From Alphaproteobacteria bacterium (GTDB taxonomy: Bacteria; Pseudomonadota; Alphaproteobacteria; Rhizobiales; Aestuariivirgaceae): a stretch of DNA of 5,406 bases. Each line of letters begins with the position of its first letter. Positions within the stretch are counted from its first letter, which is position 1. Below the pieces are notes generated by a model. That model made no database searches and was not told the origin of the DNA. It saw only the letters and a list, made by a program, of their open reading frames with translations. Location: contig JAHEJE010000203.1 of assembly GCA_024639035.1 (NCBI GenBank), positions 1 through 5,406 on the forward strand, given 5' to 3'. Shown here piece by piece: positions 1 to 5,406 of the stretch. The translations under genes and the position numbers were made by a program.

Positions 1-2
1 AA

Positions 3-227
3 GCCGAAGCCGAGCGTTTGCGTCGGGCCAAGATCATCGACGCGGAAGGCGAATTCCAGGCCGCCGAAAAGTTCTTCGAGGCTGCCGAGATACTGGCAAA
101 ACAGAACCAGGCTATGCAGTTGCGCTACCTGACGACCCTTCAGACCATAGCCGGCGACAAGACCAATACGATCGTGTTTCCTTTACCGCTTGAATTTATA
201 AGCGATTTTGGCAGTGAGAAGCAGTGA
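3..227 (+). CDS. Slipin / SPFH (stomatin-like) protein, C-terminal fragment
   Basis: The frame is open from the window edge and ends in TGA, giving the last 74 residues of a larger protein whose start lies outside. The visible part begins AEAERLRRAKIIDAEGEFQAAEKF (read in two pieces: AEAERLRRAK, then IIDAEGEFQAAEKF) and continues with a helical Ala/Glu-rich stretch, then QLRYLTTLQTIAGDKTNTIVF and a short hydrophobic end, FPLPLEFISDFG. The pattern AEGE.QAAE, followed by LRYL.TL..IA...N.TIVFP.P, is the well-known C-terminus of bacterial slipins (stomatin/prohibitin/flotillin superfamily). These are membrane-anchored oligomeric scaffolds, usually paired with an NfeD protein encoded next door. 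No NfeD gene follows here, so a partner would have to lie upstream. The stop codon overlaps a 12-bp palindrome. Family assignment is confident; the exact role of slipins is poorly defined. Confidence 0.9.
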   Translation, partial: AEAERLRRAKIIDAEGEFQAAEKFFEAAEILAKQNQAMQLRYLTTLQTIAGDKTNTIVFPLPLEFISDFGSEKQ

Positions 228-237
228 CAAATTTGTC
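226..237. repeat. Perfect 12-bp palindrome at the slipin stop codon
   Basis: GACAAATTTGTC reads identically on both strands and shares two bases with the TGA stop codon of the slipin gene. It has no loop and no following T-tract, so it is not a classic intrinsic terminator. It could be a protein-binding site or chance; the sequence alone does not decide. Confidence 0.4.
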
Positions 238-304
238 TGTGAATGGGCCGCTTATGAGAGCCGACCGATTGAAACGAGTAGCGATCTGACTTTTGGCCCC
301 CGCC

Positions 305-333
305 TTGAGGGAGAATTGTCTAACGTCCACAAT
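305..333 (+). promoter_or_regulatory. Candidate sigma-70-type promoter for the 60-aa gene
   Basis: TTGAGG (305-310) and CACAAT (328-333) are separated by 17 bases. Each matches the -35 and -10 consensus in four of six positions. The candidate sits about 45 bases before the start codon at 378, which is a sensible distance. It overlaps the inverted repeat at 313-335. The match is weak and is offered only as the best candidate in this spacer. Confidence 0.25.
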
Positions 334-335
334 TC
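313..335. repeat. Inverted repeat, 7-bp arms with 9-bp spacer
   Basis: GAATTGT (313-319) and ACAATTC (329-335) are perfect inverted copies around a 9-base centre. The arms are 16 bases apart start to start, and the right arm covers the candidate -10 element. This geometry would suit a dimeric regulator or a weak hairpin in the leader. The arms are AT-rich, so chance occurrence is possible. Confidence 0.4.
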
Positions 336-361
336 GCTGAAATGACCAGTGCTGATCAGGC

Positions 362-370
362 AGAAGGAGA
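362..370 (+). promoter_or_regulatory. Strong Shine-Dalgarno site that fixes the start at 378
   Basis: AGAAGGAGA contains the full AAGGAG core, ending 8 bases before the ATG at 378. An in-frame ATG at 342 has no comparable site, and this core would lie inside its coding sequence. The site therefore supports the shorter, 60-residue product. Confidence 0.8.
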
Positions 371-377
371 TGAGCCA

Positions 378-560
378 ATGGAAACGGTAAAAATTGCAGA
401 GTACGCAAGGGCATTGCTTGATGCCCATGGAGACAAAGCTGAAGCTGAAGCCGCACAAAAAGCCTCGAACTTGAGGGCCGAAGGCAAGGCAAGCGAAGCC
501 GAACAATGGGAAAAGGTTCGCAAGGCCATTCAAGAACTGCGCTCTGGTCATGTGAGTTGA
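378..560 (+). CDS. Conserved small helical protein, 60 aa, unknown function
   Basis: The product has 60 residues, starts METVKIAEYARALLDAHGDK and ends IQELRSGHVS. It is rich in Ala, Glu and Lys, with a repeated AEAEAAQKA / GKASEAEQWEKVRKAI pattern that should fold as one or two amphipathic helices. There is no signal peptide, membrane segment or metal-binding motif. The start was chosen at 378 rather than the in-frame ATG at 342 because of the strong ribosome binding site at 362-370, and because the similarity I recall to short alphaproteobacterial hypothetical proteins begins with METVKIAEYARAL. The gene lies 150 bases after the slipin gene and 258 bases before the acyl-CoA synthetase gene, so it is probably its own transcription unit. 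I do not recognise a function. The gene is well supported; any role is unknown. Confidence 0.78.
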   Translation: METVKIAEYARALLDAHGDKAEAEAAQKASNLRAEGKASEAEQWEKVRKAIQELRSGHVS

Positions 561-730
561 GCGTCGCCTGGATTTGGGTTGCTTCTTGGCCTCAGCGCGA
601 CCAATCCGGCACAGAGATGATGCGACAAAGGGTTGTGCTTGGAGTCATCATAGCCGTGATGATTGCGGCAAGGGTTCCGCTCTTCAGCTACTCAGGCTGG
701 CGCACCGATTGTGAAATCATCAAATTTTCC

Positions 731-760
731 TTGCGCCTGTGAAACTTGCACAATTGATAA
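731..760 (+). promoter_or_regulatory. Candidate promoter of the acyl-CoA synthetase unit
   Basis: TTGCGC (731-736) is followed after 18 bases by TGATAA (755-760) in the most AT-rich part of the spacer, about 60 bases before the GTG start at 819. Both elements match the consensus only partly, and alternative spacings are possible. It is the best candidate seen. Confidence 0.22.
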
Positions 761-808
761 ACCTCAATGCGGCAACTGCTCTGGACGCTACTCTATTCGC
801 CAGACGAT

Positions 809-812
809 GGAG
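809..812 (+). promoter_or_regulatory. Shine-Dalgarno site supporting the GTG start at 819
   Basis: GGAG lies 6 bases before the GTG at 819. The nearby ATG at 815 is too close to this site, is in another frame and runs into a stop after three codons. The GTG is therefore the best start for the acyl-CoA synthetase. Confidence 0.6.
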
Positions 813-818
813 CCATGA

Positions 819-2591
819 GTGGTTAACAGTACGCAGACTTTGGACAGTATTGGGAAAGGCGATGTCTCCACGATTTCCGGCCTGTTCGCCGAACGTGTCC
901 GCCGGAGCCCGGACAAGGTTGCGTACCGGCAACGTGACGCCGCCGTCGGCTGGCAGGGCTGCACGTGGCGCGAAATGTCTGAGCAAGCAGCGTGTTGGCG
1001 GACTGCGTTCGCTGCAAGCGGCCTCAAGCGAGGTGATCGGGTCGCCATCCTTCACTACAACAGTATTGAGTGGGTCTGTTTCGACATCGCCGCCCTTGGC
1101 CTCGGTCTTGTGGTCGTTCCGCTTAGCTTGTCCGATGGTCCGCCAACATGGGTCGAACAACTGGCTGAAACGGGTGCGCGGCTGCTCGTGGCCGGGCAGC
1201 GAACTCACTGGACGGCAATGTCCGGGCAGAAGGATCATCTCAGCAAGATCGCCATGGTGGTCTGCCTCGATAACGGTGAACGCCGCCCAGGCCGTTGCGT
1301 CAACGTCACCGATTGGCTTCCAGCCGGAGCGACTCCTGCTGATCCCGCAGTCCACGCCGGCAGCCTGGCGACCATCACCTATACCTCCGGCACCACGGGC
1401 AGGCCCAAGGGTGTAATGCTGACGCAAGCCAACATGCTTGCCGCCGCGCTTGCGCCGCTTGAGAAAAATCCCGGCTATCTCGAGGATGTCTTCCTGTCCT
1501 TCCTGCCCATGGCACATATCTTTGAAAGGACTACCGAGTACTACCTTGCCATTGCCTGCGGCGGAGAGACTGTGTTTGCCCGGAATCCAGACAAGCTGCC
1601 TGAGGACTTCGCCACGATCCAGCCCAGCGTGATCATGGGGGTGCCACGCATCTATGAGCGTTTGTGGAACGGCGTGGAGAGTTTTGCTGCCGGTAATCGA
1701 CTTGCACGTTGGCTCATTGGTCGAGCGGGGAAACTTGGACGGCGTCGCGAGAATGACGGTCTGATGGTGCGCTTCCAGCATTGGCTGCTTGAAAGGTTCG
1801 TTGGGCAAAAACTGTCAAAGCATCTTGGCGGACGGGTGCGGATCGCTGTCTGCGGAGGGGCGCCAATTGCTGCCCAACTTGCTACCCGGCTGAGGGCAGT
1901 CGGCCTGCCCCTAGTCGAGGGTTATGGGTTGGCCGAAGCGGCCGGTCCCGTGACCGGTGACAGTCTGTCAGAATATGAACCCGGATCTGTCGGGCGGCCA
2001 TTTTCCGAAATGAAGATCCGTATTTCTGGCGATGGCGAAATCATGGTCAAATCTCCCTCAGTGATGTCCGGTTATTGGAACAGGCCAAAAGAGACGGCTG
2101 AGGTTCTTTCCGGGGATGGGTGGTTGCGCACCGGTGACCTGGGGGAGATGCGCAATGGAAGGCTTTACGTACATGGCCGGATGCGCGATCTGGTTGTTCT
2201 TTCCACCGGTGACAAACTTGCGCCCTCCGATATCGAAAGCTGTCTGATGGCCGATCCATTGTTCGCACAGGTGATGGTTCTCGGCAATGAACGGCCCATG
2301 ATAGTGGCGCTTGCTGTACTCGATATTGAACACTGGCGCCGCTTTTCTGAAGAACAAGGGCTAGATCCATCGGCACCCAACTCACCCATCAGCGAGCGCG
2401 CGCTTCTTGCCCGCATCGCTCGTCGTCTCGATATGATGCCGGAGTACGCACAGGTCCGGCGAATCCACGCGAGCCTCGAGCCCTGGACTGTGGAAGACGG
2501 ACTCGTCTCGGTGGCGCTCAAAATTCGCCGTGCGGAAATTGAGAAGCGGTTTGGATCGGAGTTTAAACAGCTCTACGCCGGGCATGAGTAG
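819..2591 (+). CDS. AMP-forming long-chain acyl-CoA synthetase (FadD15/COG1022 type)
   Basis: This 590-residue enzyme should convert a long-chain fatty acid, ATP and CoA to acyl-CoA through an acyl-AMP intermediate, in the cytoplasm or at the inner membrane. The ANL-superfamily motifs appear in order. The ATP-binding loop YTSGTTGRPKGVML is at about 188-201, FLSFLPMAHIFERT at about 225-238, GVPRIYE at 274-280, YGLAE at 369-373, GWLRTGDLG near 434-441 with Asp440, the hinge region GRMRDLVVL from 453, and the C-terminal adenylation lysine probably Lys568 in ALKIRR. The SFLPMAHIFERT and GVPRIYERLW blocks are typical of the COG1022 eukaryote-like acyl-CoA synthetases. Full length is normal for that family. 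The start is GTG with GGAG 6 bases upstream. Oddities are YGLAE where YGLTE is usual, and LVSVALKIRR where LTPTLK.RR is common. The next gene begins 100 bases on, same strand, probably in one operon. Chain-length preference cannot be read. Confidence 0.93.
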   Translation: MVNSTQTLDSIGKGDVSTISGLFAERVRRSPDKVAYRQRDAAVGWQGCTWREMSEQAACWRTAFAASGLKRGDRVAILHYNSIEWVCFDIAALGLGLVVVPLSLSDGPPTWVEQLAETGARLLVAGQRTHWTAMSGQKDHLSKIAMVVCLDNGERRPGRCVNVTDWLPAGATPADPAVHAGSLATITYTSGTTGRPKGVMLTQANMLAAALAPLEKNPGYLEDVFLSFLPMAHIFERTTEYYLAIACGGETVFARNPDKLPEDFATIQPSVIMGVPRIYERLWNGVESFAAGNRLARWLIGRAGKLGRRRENDGLMVRFQHWLLERFVGQKLSKHLGGRVRIAVCGGAPIAAQLATRLRAVGLPLVEGYGLAEAAGPVTGDSLSEYEPGSVGRPFSEMKIRISGDGEIMVKSPSVMSGYWNRPKETAEVLSGDGWLRTGDLGEMRNGRLYVHGRMRDLVVLSTGDKLAPSDIESCLMADPLFAQVMVLGNERPMIVALAVLDIEHWRRFSEEQGLDPSAPNSPISERALLARIARRLDMMPEYAQVRRIHASLEPWTVEDGLVSVALKIRRAEIEKRFGSEFKQLYAGHE

Positions 2592-2691
2592 CTGATGACC
2601 AGTTTGCCCTTTGCAAGCCGGACATTGGCGAGAGGATCCGTGATCGCGGCCACGCTGTGGCGACTGACAGGATCAGCAAACGGGGAATGCA
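2592..2691 (+). other. Spacer with a 35-codon mini-ORF and a weak nested inverted repeat
   Basis: An ATG at 2595, three bases after the acyl-CoA synthetase stop, opens a 35-codon frame ending in TAA at 2700-2702. Its end overlaps the next gene's start at 2692 by 11 bases. It has only a poor ribosome binding site, and its product resembles nothing I know. It could couple translation of the two genes, or be chance. Inside it, GCCAC/GTGGC (2649-2661) lies within TGATC/GATCA (2641-2675), giving a weak potential stem without a T-tract, so no terminator is supported. The two flanking genes may therefore be cotranscribed. Confidence 0.35.
2682..2686 (+). promoter_or_regulatory. Ribosome binding site supporting the ATG at 2692
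   Basis: GGGGA ends 5 bases before the ATG at 2692. The in-frame stop TGA at 2665 and the absence of any ATG, GTG or TTG codon between it and 2692 rule out an earlier start. Confidence 0.6.
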
Positions 2692-5406
2692 ATGACCAAT
2701 AAGGGCAGACAGGCAGCAAAGCAGGATCATGATGGAAAAGCTGCCGTCGAGGCGCGTGTACTGTCTATCGCCAATGGCGTCGCGCATGAGATCAATCCAC
2801 AGCGAACAGTGCGTGCGAAACCGGGATCCCTGCTGCAGCGCGACCTTGGGCTCGACAGCCTGGGACTGGCCGAGCTTTTGCTGCGCACGGAGAAGGAATT
2901 CAGGATCAGGCTTCCCGACGACCTCCTGACACGTATCGAGACAGCATCCGATCTGATTGCCGAGGTCGTATCGGCCAGTGGATCGGAGGTCGCTGAAATA
3001 ACGCAGCATGCGGAGTGGCACATCGTGCCCGCCGCCGATGCCGTGCCGGCGGATGAAAACACTCTGATGGGTGTCCTCGACTGGCATGTTCGACATAATC
3101 CGGACAGGCCCCATATCCTTTTGTCTGACGGTTATCGTGAGACAGATTCCATAACCTATCGTGACCTCGCCGCATCCGCGGGACGCCTGGCGGCTGGCTT
3201 CCGCGATTGGGGTCTGGAGCCGGGAGAGCGGATCGGCATCATGTTGCCGACGGGTCGCGAGTTCTTCGAGGCTTTTTTTGGTGCGTTGATGGCGGGGGCG
3301 GTTCCGGTTCCCATGTATCCGCCGATGCGTCTGTCGCAACTTGAGGAACACCTGAGACGCCAGGCAGGCATCTTGAGGAACTCACAAGCCGCACTATTGC
3401 TGGTTCCCAGTGAAGGCCGGCAGCTTGCCGGGCTACTCGGGGGGCAGATCGACACTCTGCGTGGCGTGAGCGTCGTCGAAGATCTGCGCGGCGCGCCGGA
3501 TGCAACTCTTGCGATCCCCCGCGAGGCCAGTGATCTTGCCATGCTCCAGTATACATCCGGCAGCACCGGAGACCCCAAGGGCGTGATGCTCACTCACGCC
3601 AACTTGCTGGCAAACATCCGTGCCATGGGTGGTTTCATCGGCGCATCTTCGCGGGACGTCTTCGTGAGCTGGCTGCCGCTCTATCATGACCTCGGCCTGA
3701 TTGGTGCCTGGTTCGGCAGCCTCTACTATGCAGCGCCGGTTGTTGTGTTGTCGCCGTTGCGGTTCATAGTGCGCCCGGAAAGCTGGCTCTGGGCGATCCA
3801 CCGCAACAAGGCGACGCTTTCTGCTGCGCCCAACTTCGCTTTTGAACTCTGCGTCAGCAAGATCGACGAGGCCGCCCTCGAGGGGCTCGATCTCGGGTCC
3901 CTGCGCATGGTGGCAAACGGGGCTGAACCTGTAAGTCCGGAGACGATCCGGCGGTTCTCGGAGCGGTTCGGGCGTTATGGTTTCATGCCCGAGGCGATGA
4001 CCCCCGTGTATGGCCTCGCAGAGAGTTCGGTAGGTCTCGCTTTCTCGGCGATAGAGAAAGAGCCAATCGTCGAGGAGATCAGCCGCGAGGCCTTGTCAGT
4101 GTCCGGATTGGCGGTCAAGGCAGGCGCGTCGAACGCCCATGCGATGTCTTTCGTGTCGAGCGGCATGCCCCTGCCGGGCCATGAGGTGCGCATTGTCGAC
4201 AGCCTGGGACGCGAGTTGCCGGAGAGGCATCAGGGCAGGCTGGAGTTTCGCGGGCCATCCGCAACGTCCGGCTACTACCGGTTGCCCGATAAATCGGCCA
4301 CGCTGATCCGCGATGGCTGGCTCGACAGTGCCGACCTTGCATACATCGCCAAAGGAAACATCTTCATCACCGGACGGGTGAAAGACATCATTATCAAGGG
4401 CGGCCGCAATGTCTATCCGGAAGAGATCGAGCAGGCGATCGGTGACCTTGAGGGTATCCGCAAGGGTTGTGTCGCAGTGTTTGCGACGCCTGATGCACGG
4501 ACCAGTTCGGAACGGCTGGTGGTTGTCGCGGAGGCGCGCAGCACTGACGATAAAGTCCGTACCCAGCTGGAGCAGGCAGCGGCAAACTGCGCATCAGACA
4601 TTCTCGGCATGCCTGCCGACGAGATTGTCATTGCCGCGCCGCATGCCGTGCCCAAGACGTCAAGCGGAAAGATTCGCCGGTCGACGACGCGTGAACTCTA
4701 CGAGACGGGCAAGCTCGGGAAACCGGTGCGTTCCCTGTGGCTGCAGGTTGTTCGTTTGCGACTGATGTCCGGCATACCGCGTATAAGGCGCTTTGCAAGG
4801 GCTGTCGCGGATGTGACCTATGCTGTGTGGTGGTGGGCTGTGCTGGTATTGCTTGGGGCGATTACCTGGTTTGGTGTGCTGTTGCTGCCAGGCCGGGTAA
4901 GGCGATGGAAATTCGTGCGCGTGATGGCGAGGGTGGCCTTATGGCTGATGGGGATCCGCGTTGAAATTCATGGGAAGGATCGGCTGATGTCCGATGCGGG
5001 CATCATCGTGGTCAATCACTCAAGCTATTTCGACTCACTGGTGCTGGCGCGTGTGCTGCCGGGCGAACCTGCAATCGTCGCCAAGCGCGAGTTGGCTGAT
5101 CAATGGGTCGCCGGTCCCTTCTTGCGCAGGCTCGGAACTCGATTCACCGAGAGAGCAATTGCCCAAGCCGGGGCGGAGGATGCGGAAGCGTTCAAGCAAC
5201 TGGCCCAGGGTGGTCAGCAACTTGTGATCTTCCCCGAAGCAACCTTTTATCGGATGCCCGGCCTGTTACCATTCCGGCTTGGAGCTTTTTCCATCTCCTG
5301 CGCAATCGCCAGCCCGGTCTTGCCGGTCGTCATCCGGGGCACCCGGTCAATCCTGCGCGGCGAACAGTGGTTTCCGCGTCGAGGAGACATCGCCATCGAG
5401 GTGCTG
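2692..5406 (+). CDS. ACP - fatty acyl-AMP ligase - PlsC acyltransferase fusion, 3' end cut
   Basis: The frame stays open for 905 codons to the window edge. Domain 1 (about residues 17-93) is an acyl carrier protein with DLGLDSLGL; Ser56 is the predicted phosphopantetheine site. Domain 2 (about 122-680) is an adenylation domain of fatty acyl-AMP ligase (FAAL) character: ATP loop YTSGSTGDPKGVML (287-300), WLPLYHDLGLIG (327-338), NGAEPV (409-414), YGLAES (440-445), a FAAL-like insertion around 449-487, SGMPLPGHEVRIVD (490-503), Asp548 in SADL, GRVKD (561-565) and Lys660 in PKTSSGKIRR. A hydrophobic stretch (about 709-733) probably anchors it to the membrane. Domain 3 (from about 745) is a PlsC/lysophospholipid-type acyltransferase: NHSSYFD with His776/Asp781, FPEAT (847-851) and SPVLPVVIRGT (874-884). 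It should load a fatty acid on its own ACP and pass it to an acceptor, perhaps a lysolipid. SADL and FPEAT depart from the usual TGDL and FPEGT. The acceptor and final size are unknown. Confidence 0.88.
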   Translation, partial: MTNKGRQAAKQDHDGKAAVEARVLSIANGVAHEINPQRTVRAKPGSLLQRDLGLDSLGLAELLLRTEKEFRIRLPDDLLTRIETASDLIAEVVSASGSEVAEITQHAEWHIVPAADAVPADENTLMGVLDWHVRHNPDRPHILLSDGYRETDSITYRDLAASAGRLAAGFRDWGLEPGERIGIMLPTGREFFEAFFGALMAGAVPVPMYPPMRLSQLEEHLRRQAGILRNSQAALLLVPSEGRQLAGLLGGQIDTLRGVSVVEDLRGAPDATLAIPREASDLAMLQYTSGSTGDPKGVMLTHANLLANIRAMGGFIGASSRDVFVSWLPLYHDLGLIGAWFGSLYYAAPVVVLSPLRFIVRPESWLWAIHRNKATLSAAPNFAFELCVSKIDEAALEGLDLGSLRMVANGAEPVSPETIRRFSERFGRYGFMPEAMTPVYGLAESSVGLAFSAIEKEPIVEEISREALSVSGLAVKAGASNAHAMSFVSSGMPLPGHEVRIVDSLGRELPERHQGRLEFRGPSATSGYYRLPDKSATLIRDGWLDSADLAYIAKGNIFITGRVKDIIIKGGRNVYPEEIEQAIGDLEGIRKGCVAVFATPDARTSSERLVVVAEARSTDDKVRTQLEQAAANCASDILGMPADEIVIAAPHAVPKTSSGKIRRSTTRELYETGKLGKPVRSLWLQVVRLRLMSGIPRIRRFARAVADVTYAVWWWAVLVLLGAITWFGVLLLPGRVRRWKFVRVMARVALWLMGIRVEIHGKDRLMSDAGIIVVNHSSYFDSLVLARVLPGEPAIVAKRELADQWVAGPFLRRLGTRFTERAIAQAGAEDAEAFKQLAQGGQQLVIFPEATFYRMPGLLPFRLGAFSISCAIASPVLPVVIRGTRSILRGEQWFPRRGDIAIEVL
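2740..2970 (+). other. Acyl carrier protein domain of the fusion
   Basis: Residues about 17-93 match a PP-binding fold. The segment LLQRDLGLDSLGLAELLLRTE holds the DSL motif with Ser56 (codon AGC at 2857-2859), and the C-terminal part EKEFRIRLPDDLLTRIETASD matches the usual helix II to III region of carrier proteins. Predicted modification is a 4'-phosphopantetheine arm carrying the acyl group. An N-terminal carrier domain just ahead of the adenylation domain would be loaded in cis. Confidence 0.85.
4816..4890 (+). other. Hydrophobic segment before the acyltransferase domain
   Basis: Residues 709-733 form one hydrophobic run containing VWWWAVLVLLGAI and then WFGVLLL, ending in a proline. Arg-rich stretches flank it on both sides (RIRRFAR before, GRVRRWK after). 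It is long enough for a membrane helix and is placed where PlsC-family enzymes often carry an N-terminal anchor. Topology cannot be settled from the sequence alone. Confidence 0.7.
4924..5406 (+). other. PlsC/LPLAT acyltransferase domain, incomplete
   Basis: The domain has the HX4D catalytic motif as NHSSYFD (775-781). Further on, AKREL fits motif II (the acceptor-pocket region), FPEATFYRMPGLLPF fits motif III, and SPVLPVVIRGT fits motif IV. His776 and Asp781 are the predicted catalytic pair. In motif III the glycine of FPEGT is alanine, and the usual Arg/Ser after the Thr are Phe/Tyr, so acceptor binding may differ from typical lysophosphatidate acyltransferases. The window ends inside the domain. 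Confidence 0.85.

Larger units (their letters stand above)
561..818. other. Intergenic spacer, no well-supported gene
   Basis: No RNA gene, terminator with T-tract or convincing coding region was seen here. A 41-codon frame at 617-742 (+ strand) encodes a peptide with a hydrophobic stretch, VVLGVIIAVMIAA, but lacks a properly spaced ribosome binding site and is left as doubtful. The AT-rich part from about 709 to 770 is the most promoter-like portion and precedes the acyl-CoA synthetase gene. Confidence 0.6.

Noticed and set aside
342..377. Upstream in-frame ATG for the small protein, giving 72 residues
   Set aside because: The strong Shine-Dalgarno site would fall inside the coding sequence, and the extra 12 residues look unlike a conserved N-terminus.
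739..1416. A 225-codon plus-strand frame overlapping the start of the acyl-CoA synthetase
   Set aside because: It is Arg/Ser/Pro-rich without a domain and overlaps the confident gene in a different frame.
720..1808. A long minus-strand frame of 362 codons opposite the acyl-CoA synthetase
   Set aside because: It lies antisense to a clear enzyme gene with all motifs, and its product has no recognisable domain. Such frames are common opposite codon-biased GC-rich genes.
2641..2675. Nested inverted repeats as a transcription terminator between the two ligase genes
   Set aside because: Arms are only 5 bp each and no T-tract follows, so termination is not supported.
2563..3351. A 262-codon minus-strand frame opposite the ACP and FAAL region
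   Set aside because: The opposite strand encodes well-conserved ACP and adenylation motifs; the antisense product shows low-complexity Arg-rich content.
1..5406. CRISPR array, tRNA, rRNA or insertion sequence
   Set aside because: No regularly spaced repeats, no tRNA-like cloverleaf that I could see, and no transposase motifs or terminal repeats.

Overview
The window looks like a moderately GC-rich alphaproteobacterium, possibly Rhodobacterales-like. The grounds are the codon bias, a slipin C-terminus and a 60-residue small protein beginning METVKIAEYARALLDAHGDK, which resembles short hypothetical proteins I associate with that class. This placement is from recall and is not proven here. All supported genes lie on the + strand.

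Layout: (1) 3-227 is the 3' end of an SPFH/stomatin-like (slipin) membrane protein gene. (2) 228-377 is a spacer with a 12-bp palindrome overlapping the slipin stop codon, a 7-bp inverted repeat and a possible weak promoter. (3) 378-560 is a 60-aa charged, helical small protein with a strong ribosome binding site. (4) 561-818 is a gene-poor spacer that probably holds the promoter of the next unit. (5) 819-2591 is a complete 590-aa AMP-forming long-chain acyl-CoA synthetase (COG1022/FadD15 type) starting at GTG. (6) 2592-2691 is a 100-bp spacer carrying a 35-codon mini-ORF of doubtful meaning. (7) 2692 to the window end is a very long frame, open for 905 codons with no stop, encoding a single multidomain protein: acyl carrier protein, then fatty acyl-AMP ligase (FAAL)-like adenylation domain, then hydrophobic segment, then PlsC-type acyltransferase, cut by the window edge.

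The last protein is the most interesting item. In one chain it carries the parts to activate a fatty acid as acyl-AMP, load it on a phosphopantetheine arm, and transfer it to an acceptor at the membrane. It resembles E. coli Aas (acyltransferase followed by acyl-ACP synthetase), but the domain order is reversed and it brings its own ACP. With the acyl-CoA synthetase just upstream on the same strand, the pair probably forms a fatty-acid activation and lipid acylation (recycling or specialised lipid) operon. The acyl acceptor and the final lipid cannot be read from this sequence.
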